A DNA stretch of 64,000 nt, taken from Sporolactobacillus sp. CQH2019 (lineage in GTDB: Bacteria > Bacillota > Bacilli > Bacillales > Sporolactobacillaceae). Under the pieces are notes generated by a model. That model worked only from the letters and a program-made list of their open reading frames with translations. It had not been told where the DNA came from and made no database searches. The position numbers and the translations under genes are program-made. Positions within the stretch are counted from its first letter, which is position 1. The number at the start of each line of letters is the position of its first letter. Below, one piece after another: positions 55,339-64,000 of this stretch. Location: the NCBI RefSeq assembly GCF_028765345.1, contig NZ_JARAJZ010000009.1, positions 1 to 64,000 of the forward strand. The letters run 5' to 3'.

Positions 55339-56006
55339 CACCTGATCACACTATAGATTATGGACCGTCCGATCATCGTCTTAACAAAAGGCGAATGGCA
55401 TGACTGCCGTATATTTTTTTCAAATAAACGACAATCTTATTATCTATCAAATCACATTTGGATTCAGTAAATATTCTGCAGAAATAAGATGCGGAACCGT
55501 CTGCGCCGCAGCAGCTTCGGAATGGCTTACTGATTATATCAGGCGTATAAATTACGGCCCGGCGGCCAGGCACCTTACCCGTGCGTTTGTTTGGCTTACG
55601 GCTGTGACTCGCCCTTGCTGATTCCTGCCGCTGCAGACCGTCGGGACCCTGTCCTGTTTCCGGTTAATCCATCCGCGTCTTTCAGGCAGCTGCCTGTTTC
55701 TGAATGCCACCGGCCCCTTTTGTTCTGTACAGGCCCAATCCAATACCGGTGAGTATCGGCAGTCTCAATATCCATATTATACCATAGGCCTGCCTATGAT
55801 AACTATTTTCTGCCGTCCATCCTGTCTATCCTCAGCTTCATTTAGGATGAACCGCGGATAAAGCGCTGCGAATCGTCCGTACATTGTTTTCATCCAGCCT
55901 TTAAAAAGTGCCCGGGTAAATATCATTTCAGCGATATCTATAAGCAATGAATTACTTTGACAGATACAGTATTTAAGCGTATATTGTATTCAAGGCGGTG
56001 TTGAAA

Positions 56007-56336
56007 TTGTCGGATAGAAAAATTTCCGCGGATCTCCTTCGCGGGCATACAGACACCATTATTTTAAAGCTGCTTATGGAGGGCGATAAATATGGCTACG
56101 AACTGGCAAAACAAGTGACGGTCAAGTCGGGAGGAGAATACGAGCTCAAAGAGGCAACCCTGTATGCCAGCCTGAGACGTCTGGAAAAGGAAAAAGCGAT
56201 CAGCTCTTATTGGGGCGACGAGTCTCAGGGAGGGAGAAGGAAGTATTACCATATAAACACGAACGGTGTGGAACAATTTCACACAAATAAACAGAACTGG
56301 GAATATGCCAAGCATATTCTGGATGAACTCATTTAA
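56007..56336 (+). CDS. PadR family transcriptional regulator
   Basis: A 109-aa PadR regulator: DLLRGHTDTIILKLLMEGDKYGYELAKQV at the N-terminus (marker), YELKEATLYASLRRLEKE (recognition helix) and a wing with GGRRKYYHINTNG. PadR proteins repress nearby drug-export genes and release on binding an effector. TTG at 56007 is chosen, 8 nt after AAGGCGG; upstream TTG/GTG starts are possible. First gene of a four-gene cassette; the 55339-56006 gap before it shows no recognisable gene. Confidence 0.88.
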   Translation: MSDRKISADLLRGHTDTIILKLLMEGDKYGYELAKQVTVKSGGEYELKEATLYASLRRLEKEKAISSYWGDESQGGRRKYYHINTNGVEQFHTNKQNWEYAKHILDELI

Positions 56337-56352
56337 GAAAGGAAGATTCCCA

Positions 56353-57069
56353 ATGTCAGCAAAATTATCTAAATACCTGGATGAAATTTTCTCGCCTTAT
56401 GAAGAGCTGCCGCAGATTAAAGAATTAAAAGAGGAACTGTCCCATGACCTTCAGGAAAAAATAAATGACTTAAAGAAAGAAGGACATGACGAAGATAAGG
56501 CTTTTAAAAGAGCAACGGAATCGATCGGCAATATTGAAGAGCTTATTGAAGAAATAAAGGACAAGACCCGGGAATTGCAGCAGCTGATCGGAATGGATTT
56601 TTCGCTCAGTAAACTGGAAGGCTCCGATTTCGCATCAACCGACTTGAGCAGCGGAAAATTTAACTACAGTGATTTGAAAGGCTCAGATTTTCAGTACGCG
56701 AATTTAACTCAGTGCGTATTTAAAGCCAGCAATCTGGAAAATTCGAATTTTTCATATGCCAATCTCACGGATTGCAAAATCACTGCATGCAATCTTAAAA
56801 AAGTCAATTTCGATCATTGTATTCTGAAGCGGACGGACTTCGGCAAATCCAGTCTGGCGGGCGTATCTTTCGACGCCATGACCCTGGACAATGTAAATTT
56901 CACCTATGCCGGCCTTAAAAAAACTTCTTTTCGGAACGCTATTCTGAAAAATGTCTGCTTTAAAACCAAAGCAAGCGAGGCCATTTTTGACGGTGCGGCG
57001 ATGGATAAGGGAACCTATGCACTTCTTAAGGGCTACCGGGCCGATCTTAAAAACGTAACCATACTGTGA
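56353..57069 (+). CDS. HAAS-like helical domain fused to pentapeptide repeats
   Basis: The 238-aa protein has an N-terminal helical domain (about 1-80) with SKYLDEIFSPYEELPQIKEL, ELSHDLQEKINDLKKEGHDE and AFKRATESIGNIEELIEEI. This resembles the HAAS (DUF1700) domain that usually follows PadR genes. From about 88 to 225 it has pentapeptide repeats, A(D/N)LxF style: GSDFASTDLSSGKFNYSDLKG, ANLTQCVF, SNLENSNFSYANL, CNLKKVNF. The pentapeptide part would form a right-handed quadrilateral helix. ATG at 56353 has AAAGGAAG upstream. It sits between padR and drrA-like genes. Confidence 0.8.
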   Translation: MSAKLSKYLDEIFSPYEELPQIKELKEELSHDLQEKINDLKKEGHDEDKAFKRATESIGNIEELIEEIKDKTRELQQLIGMDFSLSKLEGSDFASTDLSSGKFNYSDLKGSDFQYANLTQCVFKASNLENSNFSYANLTDCKITACNLKKVNFDHCILKRTDFGKSSLAGVSFDAMTLDNVNFTYAGLKKTSFRNAILKNVCFKTKASEAIFDGAAMDKGTYALLKGYRADLKNVTIL

Positions 57070-57090
57070 ATTAGAAAAGGGACGGCACTT

Positions 57091-58068
57091 ATGGAAAATA
57101 TTATTGAAGTCAGAGATTTGCAGAAAGAATTTTCCCGACGAAGAAAAACGGTCAGGGCGGTTCAGGGAATCAGCTTAAATGTAAAGCAAGGTGAAATTTT
57201 CGGCTTTCTCGGACCGAACGGTGCCGGCAAAACAACAACGATGCGGATGCTGACGACCCTCCTGCCGATCGGGCGCGGAGACGCGCTGGTTGCCGGTTTC
57301 AGTGTCAAAAGGCAGCCCCGGAAAGTGCGGCGCCGAATCGGCTATGTCAGTCAGCTGGGCGGAAGCGATCTGCCGGCGACCGGGCGGGAGAATCTGATTC
57401 TTGCCGGCCGGCTCTATGGGATCAGCCGAAACGATGCCGAGAAAAAAGCGGATGAACTGATTGAATTATTCGATCTCGGCGAGCTGCAGGAAAGAAAAGT
57501 AAAAACTTATTCGGGCGGTCAGAAACGCCGTTTGGAGATTGCTCTCGCCATGATCCATCGACCTGAAATTCTGTTTCTCGATGAACCGACGACGGGCCTG
57601 GATCTTCAGAACCGCACCCATCTCTGGGACCAGATCCGAAAATTAAAGCGTCTGGGAACAACTGTCTTTTTAACGACGCACTACTTGGAAGAGGCCGATG
57701 AACTGGCCGATCATTTATCCATTATGGATCATGGAAAAATGATCGCCGAGGGAACGCCGGGATCATTAAAAAGACAAATCCAAGCGGATATCATTATTAT
57801 TAAACCGCAGGATTATCAAGCGGATCGATCACAACTGGCAGAAAGTCTGTCCGGCTCTGATTCGATTAACCATGCAAAGGTAAACGGAGATTCCATTTAT
57901 CTCTATGTAGAAAACGGCACACAAACGCTGCCTCGCATTTTTACATGGCTTGAGAAAAGACATATTAGTCTTGAGTCCGTTTCGCTATCGCAGCCTTCGC
58001 TTGACGATGTGTTCTTAAAATATACCGGACGTTCGTTAAGAGACACAGGAAGGGAGCAGATTCAATGA
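57091..58068 (+). CDS. DrrA-family ABC transporter ATP-binding protein
   Basis: A 325-aa ATPase: Walker A GPNGAGKTTT (about 40-49), signature YSGGQKRRLEIA, Walker B ILFLDEPTTGLD, H-loop TTHYLEEADELAD and the DrrA C-terminal PSLDDVFLKYTGRSLRD. It powers the ABC-2 permease that follows, with which its stop overlaps (ATGA). Such pairs export antibiotics or lipids. Control by the PadR gene at the start of the cassette is likely. Confidence 0.93.
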   Translation: MENIIEVRDLQKEFSRRRKTVRAVQGISLNVKQGEIFGFLGPNGAGKTTTMRMLTTLLPIGRGDALVAGFSVKRQPRKVRRRIGYVSQLGGSDLPATGRENLILAGRLYGISRNDAEKKADELIELFDLGELQERKVKTYSGGQKRRLEIALAMIHRPEILFLDEPTTGLDLQNRTHLWDQIRKLKRLGTTVFLTTHYLEEADELADHLSIMDHGKMIAEGTPGSLKRQIQADIIIIKPQDYQADRSQLAESLSGSDSINHAKVNGDSIYLYVENGTQTLPRIFTWLEKRHISLESVSLSQPSLDDVFLKYTGRSLRDTGREQIQ

Positions 58069-58826
58069 AAATTATTCATGAAACAAGACTGCTGTTCTGG
58101 CGCAAAATGCTTGAGACACTCAGAGAACCGGTCTGGATCTTTACCGGATTGTCTACGCCCCTGCTTTATCTTATTCTCTTTGCCCCGCTGCTTAAAGGGC
58201 TTCATTCTCCCGTGTTTGGATCATCATCGGAAGTTCTTGATGTCTTTGTTCCGGGAATTCTGGTCCTGATGGCATTCGGAGCCGGCATGGGATCCGGCTG
58301 GGAAATTATCGGCGAGCTGCAAAACGGAGTGACCGAAAGATTCAGAGTCACTCCGGTAAGCCGGTTTTCATTACTTATGGGGCCTGTTCTTCGGGATACC
58401 GTCATGTTTCTCGTCCCGGCAATGTTGATTCTGGCTATTGCCGCTGTCTTCGGCTTTCCGATACATCCGGCCGGTTTAGTTCTGCTTCTGATTCTTCTCG
58501 CTCTTCTGACTGCCGTCATTTCGGCTGCATCCAACAGTCTGGGCATGATTCTGAAAAACATCGGAAGCCTGGCTGCGATTGTGACAGGCATGCAGCTTCC
58601 TCTGACCTTGCTGGCAGGCGTCCTGCTCCCGCTCTCTTTCGGACCGAAATGGCTTCAGCTTATCGCCCATTTCAATCCGCTTTTTTATGATGTAGAAGCA
58701 GCACGTGTTCTGGCAAACGGCACCCTGCTCGCTTCCCGCGTCTATGAAGCGTTTCTGATTATGATCATCCTGACGGCCCTCGTGCTCTGCTGGTCGACCC
58801 GGGTCTATCGAAAAGCGATCTCATAA
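58065..58826 (+). CDS. DrrB-family ABC-2 permease
   Basis: A 253-aa membrane protein with six helices and the ABC-2 pattern: FTGLSTPLLYLILFAPLL, FVPGILVLMAFGAGMGSG, NGVTERFRVTPVSRFSLL (coupling loop) and LPLTLLAGVLLPLSFGPKWL. It starts inside the ATPase stop codon (ATGA, 58065), with GGGAG upstream. Last gene of the padR cassette. Confidence 0.92.
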   Translation: MKIIHETRLLFWRKMLETLREPVWIFTGLSTPLLYLILFAPLLKGLHSPVFGSSSEVLDVFVPGILVLMAFGAGMGSGWEIIGELQNGVTERFRVTPVSRFSLLMGPVLRDTVMFLVPAMLILAIAAVFGFPIHPAGLVLLLILLALLTAVISAASNSLGMILKNIGSLAAIVTGMQLPLTLLAGVLLPLSFGPKWLQLIAHFNPLFYDVEAARVLANGTLLASRVYEAFLIMIILTALVLCWSTRVYRKAIS

Positions 58827-58865
58827 GACGTACAGGAAAACGGTGACGCCGGGATCCTGATGCTT

Positions 58866-58928
58866 CGGAAAATTATAAGCGTTCAATAGCCCGCTCCGGA
58901 AATAAGGGGGGAAACTTTTGAACGCTTA
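58866..58928 (-). terminator. Terminator of the amino acid permease gene
   Basis: TAAGCGTTCAA (58876-58886) and TTGAACGCTTA (58918-58928) form a perfect 11-bp stem with a long loop. On the minus strand TAATTTTCC follows. It lies about 100 nt after the permease stop. Confidence 0.55.
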
Positions 58929-59031
58929 CAGATCGAACATTTATTTTAGCATTTTTAAAAATCATAACAAAATGATCAACTTTACTCCCTGGCCGCCGTT
59001 TATTTCCTGACGGTGCCGTTCAGGGAGCTGA

Positions 59032-60450
59032 TTATTTTTCGGAAAGCTGCTTCGCACCCTGACCCGCCGCATAAGAAGTCTGAACGGACTGATGAGCATG
59101 ATCACGTTTATTAACTCCAAAGGCATAATAACTGATCACAACGACACCTAAGAAAATAATTCCGGCAATAAGCGACAAGCGTGTGTCGTTATTAAACCAC
59201 ATACCGATCAATACCGTCACTAAGAAAGCAATTGTCAGATAGTTTGTAAAAGGGGCAAAAGGCATTTTAAACGGATGTTGGCCCATTTCTGCCCTTCTTG
59301 CTTTTCTGAATCGTATTTGACTTATCAGAATGGTAAACCAGGGGATCATGCCGGGCAGCACGCTTGCACTGTACACGTACACAAATACCTTGGACGGCGC
59401 AATATAGTTTAAAACAACCCCTATAGCCAAACCAATGAGTACGGCAATCGTACCGTATAACGGAACACCGTTCCGGGAAACTTTCATAAAACATTTAGGT
59501 GCCTGTCCGAACACGCCCAGTGTATAAAGCATACGTCCGGCACTGAAAATCCCGCTGTTACATCCGGACATGGCGGCTGTAATGACGACAAAATTAATCA
59601 CGCCGGCTGCTGCCGTAATCCCGATTTTAGCAAAAGTCGTCACAAAGGGGCTGCCGATTGCATGAAGCTCATTCCACGGATAAATCGTTACGATCACAAA
59701 AATAGCCCCGATGTAAAAGATCAAAATACGCCAAATAATGTTTTGAATCGCCCGGGTCAGCGTATTCTGCGGGTCTTTCGCTTCACCGGCCGTGATCCCG
59801 ATAAGTTCAACCCCCTGATAGGCCGCAATGACCAGCGATAATGCAAAGAAAAATCCTTTCCAGCCTCCTGTAAAGAATCCGCCGTGCGCCCAGAGATTGG
59901 ATAATCCGATCGCCTTTCCTCCATTACCGAATCCGAAAAAAATAAGGCCGATTCCGGCGACTATCATTAATACGATGGTTACAACTTTAATCATCGCAAA
60001 CCAAAATTCAAATTCTCCAAACGATTTCACTGAAACTAAATTCGCCGTACCGAGAATCAACATGACAACGATGCTCGGTATCCAGGCAGGCAGAGTCGGA
60101 AACCAGAACTTCATATAAGCTCCGACAGCTATAATTTCGGACATTCCGACGATAACCCACTGAAACCAGTTGCTCCATGCGGTCACATACCCTGCCAGCG
60201 GATGGATGTAATTGTGTCCGAACTTGGCAAATGAACCCGTACTGGGTTCCAAATACAGCATTTCTCCCATTGCGCGCATGATAAAAAATACAAAGATTCC
60301 GCTGATTGCGTAAGCGAGCAGAACAGACGGACCCGTCCATTGTATCGTGCTGGCGGATCCCATAAATAAGCCCACGCCAATTGTGCCGCCTAAAGCAATC
60401 ATTTGTATATGACGCGCACTAAGACCTCTTTTAAGTTTTTTATTCTCCAC
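59032..60450 (-). CDS. Amino acid permease, AAT family
   Basis: A 472-aa APC transporter with 12 helices. The family start is [20 protein letters not shown] then [20 protein letters not shown]; later [21 protein letters not shown] (marker), [15 protein letters not shown] and GVPLYGTI are typical of AAT permeases such as YtnA and ProY. It imports a neutral amino acid with protons. GTG at 60450 is chosen because AAAGGAGG lies 8 nt upstream; the longer frame (ATG 60546) translates that site. Confidence 0.9.
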   Translation of the reverse strand: MENKKLKRGLSARHIQMIALGGTIGVGLFMGSASTIQWTGPSVLLAYAISGIFVFFIMRAMGEMLYLEPSTGSFAKFGHNYIHPLAGYVTAWSNWFQWVIVGMSEIIAVGAYMKFWFPTLPAWIPSIVVMLILGTANLVSVKSFGEFEFWFAMIKVVTIVLMIVAGIGLIFFGFGNGGKAIGLSNLWAHGGFFTGGWKGFFFALSLVIAAYQGVELIGITAGEAKDPQNTLTRAIQNIIWRILIFYIGAIFVIVTIYPWNELHAIGSPFVTTFAKIGITAAAGVINFVVITAAMSGCNSGIFSAGRMLYTLGVFGQAPKCFMKVSRNGVPLYGTIAVLIGLAIGVVLNYIAPSKVFVYVYSASVLPGMIPWFTILISQIRFRKARRAEMGQHPFKMPFAPFTNYLTIAFLVTVLIGMWFNNDTRLSLIAGIIFLGVVVISYYAFGVNKRDHAHQSVQTSYAAGQGAKQLSEK

Positions 60451-60833
60451 CCGGCTTCCTCCTTTACGTAAATAACTGTACGCTTTACGGCTGTCTCTGT
60501 AAATAACTTTTCTATCCAGATTATCTAAATCCAAGAAGCCCGCCATTTTCTTTTAAATAAAAGTTACTCTGAAATTATTTTCCTGAGGAGCGGACGGATG
60601 AAAATTTTTCTCCGGAGCCGCTCATTCCCCTGAGCTTATCCGGAATGTTTCTGCATGCCGGCTATTGTGCCCCGGCCACGGCTTATAATCGCGGCTGACG
60701 TCGGCCTGAGTCAGCTAAAACAGCGGCTGCCGCAGTCATCCGCCGGAACGGCAGATGCTGTGCCGTCTTTTGCTTGAAGGGCAGAACCGAATAATGCTAG
60801 GATAGTTCTGCGGGCTCAAAGGGGGAGTTGTTT

Positions 60834-61772
60834 ATGGATCGTTTAAATTATGCCGTCATCGATTTTGAAACTGCAAATGGATATCGGGCATCCGCCTGTT
60901 CGCTTGGTATGCTGAAAATGATCAACGGAAAACTCGATGATTCATATTACAGCCTAATCAATCCGGAAACTTATTTTGACCCATACAATACCTATATCCA
61001 TGGCATTACAGAGGAAGACGTTTCCGGGGCGCCGGCCTATCCGAAAATTGCCGGCGATATTCGGGCATTCATTAAGGATCTGCCCGTCGTCGCTCATTTT
61101 GCTCCCTTTGACACGGGGGTCATAAGAGACAGCAATCAGCGATACGGCATCCATTTTTCATTTGATTACTTCGATTCCTATTCCCTTGCCCGTTCATTGA
61201 TTAAGTCGGGGATACATTCTTATAAGTTGGATGAGGTTGCCCGCTATCTGGGCTATCGATCTTTTAAACACCACCATGCACTGGAAGACTGCAGAGCCTG
61301 TTCGTTTATCATTCATGAGCTGGCCGTTAGGCACAAAGCGGAAACCATTGAAGAATTGATCCATATGGGGGGATACAACTGTTTCGGACACGTCAATCAG
61401 GATGAAAGCTGGCGGCCATTCAGGAAAAGGCGGAAATCGCCGGCTGCCCCGGATACCTTTCGTTCACTCGATTTCAGCAAGGCCGGCAATGCAGATAAGA
61501 GCGGATATTTCTACGGAAAAAACGTTGTGTTTACAGGCAGATTATTAAAGATCCAGCGAAAAGACGCCATGCAGTGTATTGTTGATTGCGGCGGGATTCC
61601 TCAGAAAAGCATGAACAAAAAAACCAATGTCCTTGTCATTGGAAAGGAGGACCCTAAAGTCGTCGGCCCGGACGGCAAGTCAACAAAGATTAAAAAGGCG
61701 GAAAAATTAGTGTCCGAAGGCATCGATATTCAGGTTATAGGTGAAGACGAATTTTTAAAAATGATCCAATAA
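60834..61772 (+). CDS. DnaQ-like exonuclease with C-terminal BRCT domain
   Basis: A 312-aa protein: DEDDh exonuclease domain at about 1-170 (AVIDFETANGYRASA, HGITEEDV, VAHFAPFDTGVI, HHALEDCRACSFI), then a linker and a BRCT domain at about 220-312 (FYGKNVVFTGRLLKIQRKDA, CGGIPQKSMNKKTNVLVIG, KAEKLVSEGIDIQVIGEDEF). The layout resembles DNA polymerase III epsilon-like proteins of Firmicutes. It should trim DNA 3' ends in repair. ATG 60834 has GGGGGAG upstream. The 60451-60833 gap holds only small hairpins. Confidence 0.9.
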   Translation: MDRLNYAVIDFETANGYRASACSLGMLKMINGKLDDSYYSLINPETYFDPYNTYIHGITEEDVSGAPAYPKIAGDIRAFIKDLPVVAHFAPFDTGVIRDSNQRYGIHFSFDYFDSYSLARSLIKSGIHSYKLDEVARYLGYRSFKHHHALEDCRACSFIIHELAVRHKAETIEELIHMGGYNCFGHVNQDESWRPFRKRRKSPAAPDTFRSLDFSKAGNADKSGYFYGKNVVFTGRLLKIQRKDAMQCIVDCGGIPQKSMNKKTNVLVIGKEDPKVVGPDGKSTKIKKAEKLVSEGIDIQVIGEDEFLKMIQ

Positions 61773-61889
61773 ATAAAGACGGCCTGGCAATTAAAAAGAC
61801 ACCCGGCCAAATAATCTTCAGGACGGATGCCGCTTGCTTTGCCTGCCCGGGCGGCGCAAAAAAGAGCCCTGACATGAATGGCTGTCCAA

Positions 61890-62246
61890 TCAGAAAAACA
61901 GAATCAGCATGATGCTGAAAAGATAATAAACGAAAGAAATAACCATTCCGTACCATTGGAGGGAATGGGGCTTTCGGCAGTTATTTTTTTCCACCTTTCT
62001 TTTTATACTGCTGCTGTTCTTAAAGAAAAATTTTTTACAGTTTTCAAAGAAAATTACAAATGCCCGTTCGTGCCATAGCCATTGAGACATAATGACAATG
62101 CTCAATACAAGAGCAAACAAAAAACTTGAATTGGAAAGTGTGAGCACGTTGAAGCGGCCGCCTTCCCAAATAATGAAAATCAGATAGACGGGCAACGATA
62201 GAGCAAAATATTTAATAAGTTTCAGCAGCTTGATTTTTTCTCGCAT
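61890..62246 (-). CDS. Small membrane protein downstream of oppF
   Basis: The 118-aa protein has three hydrophobic segments (IKYFALSLPVYLIFII, NSSFLFALVLSIVIM, YGMVISFVYYLFSIMLILFF) with a basic loop FFENCKKFFFKNSSSIKRK. The arrangement is reminiscent of DUF3899, but the match is weak. Its ATG lies 35 nt inside oppF, with AAGGA upstream, so it is probably coupled to the opp operon. Function unknown. Confidence 0.6.
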   Translation of the reverse strand: MREKIKLLKLIKYFALSLPVYLIFIIWEGGRFNVLTLSNSSFLFALVLSIVIMSQWLWHERAFVIFFENCKKFFFKNSSSIKRKVEKNNCRKPHSLQWYGMVISFVYYLFSIMLILFF

Positions 62247-63168
62247 TTTTTAACTGTTCCTTATATGTTTCGATTTGATTCTCTTTGCATAAAACAAAAT
62301 GGCTCGTTTCTATCTCCTGCAGTCCCCCGCTCAGGTCACCCTCATGGTTCTGGTAAATAATCCGCGAACGCCTGATTTCTTTGTACGGATCGGCATGGGG
62401 AATAGCCGATAATAGACTTCTGGTATAGCGATGAAGAGGGCGGCGATAGACTTCAGCTGTCTCTCCGGACTCTACGATTGAGCCGCGGTACATGACAGCC
62501 ACTCTGTCACTGATATACTTAACCATTGATAGATCATGCGCGATAAATAAATAGGTTAGATTCCTCTCTTTTTGCAACTTTTTCAGAAGATTGACGATCT
62601 GAGCCTGAATGGACACGTCAAGTGCAGAAATCGGTTCGTCGCAAATGATTAGCTTCGGTTTTACCGCCAGGGCCCGTGCAATGCCGATTCGCTGACGCTG
62701 CCCGCCGGAAAATTCGTGCGGATAGCGTCCGGCATGCTCCGGATTTAAACCCACGGTTTCCAGCAGCTCCCTGACCTGACGATCCCGGTCTTCCCTTGAA
62801 CCGGACAGATGATGCACGTCAATCCCTTCTCCGATAATATCCAGGACCTTCTTTTTGGGGTCCAGCGAAGCATATGGATCCTGAAAAATCATCTGAACAT
62901 TTCTGCGAAATCCAAGCTGCTCTTTTTTCGATTTAATTGTTGATATATCTCTACCCGCAAAATATATTTTCCCTGCAGTCGGTCTATATAATTTTACAAT
63001 GCATCTCCCGGTTGTCGTCTTACCGCAACCGGATTCACCGACTAATCCAAGGGTCTCACCCTCAAATATGTCAAAACTGATGTCGTTAACCGCCTTGACC
63101 TCCGTTCGTTCGGCCCGGGCAAAAAACTTTTTTAATCCCTTCACTTGCAATAGACTGTTTCTGCTCAT
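62212..63168 (-). CDS. oppF: Oligopeptide ABC transporter ATP-binding protein OppF
   Basis: A 318-aa ATPase: Walker A VGESGCGKTTTGR (about 43-55), QMIFQDPYASLDPKKKV, signature HEFSGGQRQRIGIA, Walker B LIICDEPISALD, H-loop FIAHDLSMV, and the C-terminal Opp/Dpp domain RPLHRYTRSLLSAIPHADP. It energises peptide import with OppD. ATG at 63168 has GGGGAG 7 nt upstream; the much longer frame to 63354 lies inside oppD and is not used. It overlaps the oppD end by 83 nt. Confidence 0.93.
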   Translation of the reverse strand: MSRNSLLQVKGLKKFFARAERTEVKAVNDISFDIFEGETLGLVGESGCGKTTTGRCIVKLYRPTAGKIYFAGRDISTIKSKKEQLGFRRNVQMIFQDPYASLDPKKKVLDIIGEGIDVHHLSGSREDRDRQVRELLETVGLNPEHAGRYPHEFSGGQRQRIGIARALAVKPKLIICDEPISALDVSIQAQIVNLLKKLQKERNLTYLFIAHDLSMVKYISDRVAVMYRGSIVESGETAEVYRRPLHRYTRSLLSAIPHADPYKEIRRSRIIYQNHEGDLSGGLQEIETSHFVLCKENQIETYKEQLKNARKNQAAETY

Positions 63169-64000
63169 CGGCTTCTCCCCGTTTCTTATAAAAAATTTCA
63201 TATCGACGTCGTATTGAAAGAGGTATATCAATCTTCGGCGCTCTTTCATCGAGCAGCCAGGTTGCCGCAAAATGGGTCGGCGACAGTTGAAAAAACGGCG
63301 GCTCGAAGTAACGATCCGCTTCAAGCGCATATGGATTTCTTGAATAAAACACATCGCCCTTTGGGGGATTCAGCAAATCAGGCGGCGTCCCCGGAATCGC
63401 GTATAATTCTTCGCTCGTTTCGTCCATTGAAGGAACGGATTGCAGTAATCCCCAGGTATAAGGATGCTGAGGATAATAGAAAATTTCTTCCGAGGTCCCT
63501 ATTTCGACAATTTTTCCTCCGTACATGACAGCGACCCGGTCTGCTATCTTTGCCACTACGCCCAAATCATGGGTGATGAAAATAATGGACGTTCCATTCT
63601 TTTTCTGAATATCCTGCATCAGCTCGATTATCTGTGCCTGTATGGTTACATCTAAAGCAGTCGTCGGTTCATCCGCAATCAGGACATTCGGGTTGCAAGC
63701 CAATGCAACTGCGATAACAATTCTTTGTCTTTGGCCCCCTGAAAACTGATGAGGATAATTTTTATACCTAACTTCACTATTGGGTATGCCAACGAGACGC
63801 AACAACTCCAGTGTTCTTTTTTTAGCCTCATGCTTTGACAAGTGTAAATGATGAATCATCGGTCTGGCGATCTGTTTGCCGACAGGCATTGTCGGATTCA
63901 GTGATGTCATTGGATCCTGAAAAATAATCGAAATTTCTTTCCCGCGAATATTCCTCAATTCACGGGGCGTTTTGGTCAGTATTTCGCTTCCTTTATAAAG
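63086..64000 (-). CDS. oppD: Oligopeptide ABC transporter ATP-binding protein OppD (partial)
   Basis: The frame runs off the right edge, so the N-terminus and Walker A are missing. Visible are ILTKTPRELRNIRG, ISIIFQDPMTSLNP, signature HQFSGGQRQRIVIA, Walker B VLIADEPTTALD, FITHDLGVVA and the C-terminal domain with YTWGLLQSVPSMDE and PKGDVFYSRNPYALE. The C-terminal tail runs about 28 residues into oppF (KQSIASEGIKKVFCPG...), longer than usual and perhaps the result of a lost stop codon. Confidence 0.93.
   Translation of the reverse strand, partial: LYKGSEILTKTPRELRNIRGKEISIIFQDPMTSLNPTMPVGKQIARPMIHHLHLSKHEAKKRTLELLRLVGIPNSEVRYKNYPHQFSGGQRQRIVIAVALACNPNVLIADEPTTALDVTIQAQIIELMQDIQKKNGTSIIFITHDLGVVAKIADRVAVMYGGKIVEIGTSEEIFYYPQHPYTWGLLQSVPSMDETSEELYAIPGTPPDLLNPPKGDVFYSRNPYALEADRYFEPPFFQLSPTHFAATWLLDERAPKIDIPLSIRRRYEIFYKKRGEADEQKQSIASEGIKKVFCPGRTNGGQGG

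Noticed and set aside
55400-55621. 73-codon plus-strand frame (MTAVYFFQINDNLIIYQITF...)
   Set aside because: Plausible start composition but only a weak AAAGGCG site, Arg/Ala-rich tail and no family; left out as uncertain.
58916-58930. GAACGCTTACA as a second cre site
   Set aside because: Departs from the consensus and is one arm of a perfect inverted repeat that reads better as a terminator.

Overview
The window reads as chromosomal DNA of a low-to-middle GC, spore-forming Firmicute of the order Bacillales. The support is: the LexA/YneA SOS pair, SirA (sporulation inhibitor of replication) next to YneF, three YjcZ-type small sporulation peptides, an FbpB-type small basic protein, strong AGGAGG ribosome binding sites with many GTG and TTG starts, and an FMN riboswitch in front of ribD-ribE-ribBA-ribH. 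Pyruvate oxidase, D-amino-acid transaminase, a fructose PTS and the general style fit a spore-forming lactic acid bacterium (Sporolactobacillus-like), but the genus is an inference.

Layout. 1-3.2 kb is accessory: an insertion-sequence-like end, a PIN toxin/antitoxin pair, decayed coding sequence, trhO, and a 21-bp-period repeat tract. 3.7-27.5 kb is mostly housekeeping: a BaiN-type flavoprotein, a VIT-family membrane protein, a DHA2-type MFS pump, fhs, an RNase HI-like protein, an EamA transporter remnant, an IDEAL-domain protein, cshA, zwf, dat, a GDSL hydrolase with a possible ATT start, GrpB, FbpB, an M20 dipeptidase, acnA, the overlapping nagA-nagB-nagR operon with a palindromic operator, DUF72, CcdC and a Gfo/Idh oxidoreductase. 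27.5-31.8 kb is an AT-rich island with a cassette of three tiny coupled ORFs, a glycosyltransferase, a PH-like protein with an odd tail and a frameshifted tyrosine recombinase.

31.9-44.6 kb returns to core genes: yneF, sirA, a candidate structured small RNA, yneA/lexA with three SOS boxes, a membrane-anchored NERD-like protein, a phasin-like/UbiB pair, an unknown 197-aa protein, pyruvate oxidase and the riboflavin operon. 44.7-47.6 kb holds fruR and fruA without fruK. 47.8-55.3 kb has two oxidoreductases, DUF4395, an orphan holin, an ECF S component with a cre-like site, a YkoP-like protein, three YjcZ peptides and a DEDDh exonuclease.

56.0-58.8 kb is a four-gene cassette: PadR regulator, a protein joining a HAAS-like helical domain to pentapeptide repeats, and a DrrAB-type ABC exporter. 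The window ends with an amino acid permease, an exonuclease-BRCT protein, a small membrane protein, and oppF/oppD (oppD runs off the right edge).

The best candidates for something new are the HAAS-pentapeptide fusion in the PadR/ABC cassette, the 28.1-28.6 kb micro-peptide cassette, and the candidate small RNA at about 32.85-33.09 kb. No rRNA, tRNA or CRISPR array was recognised.
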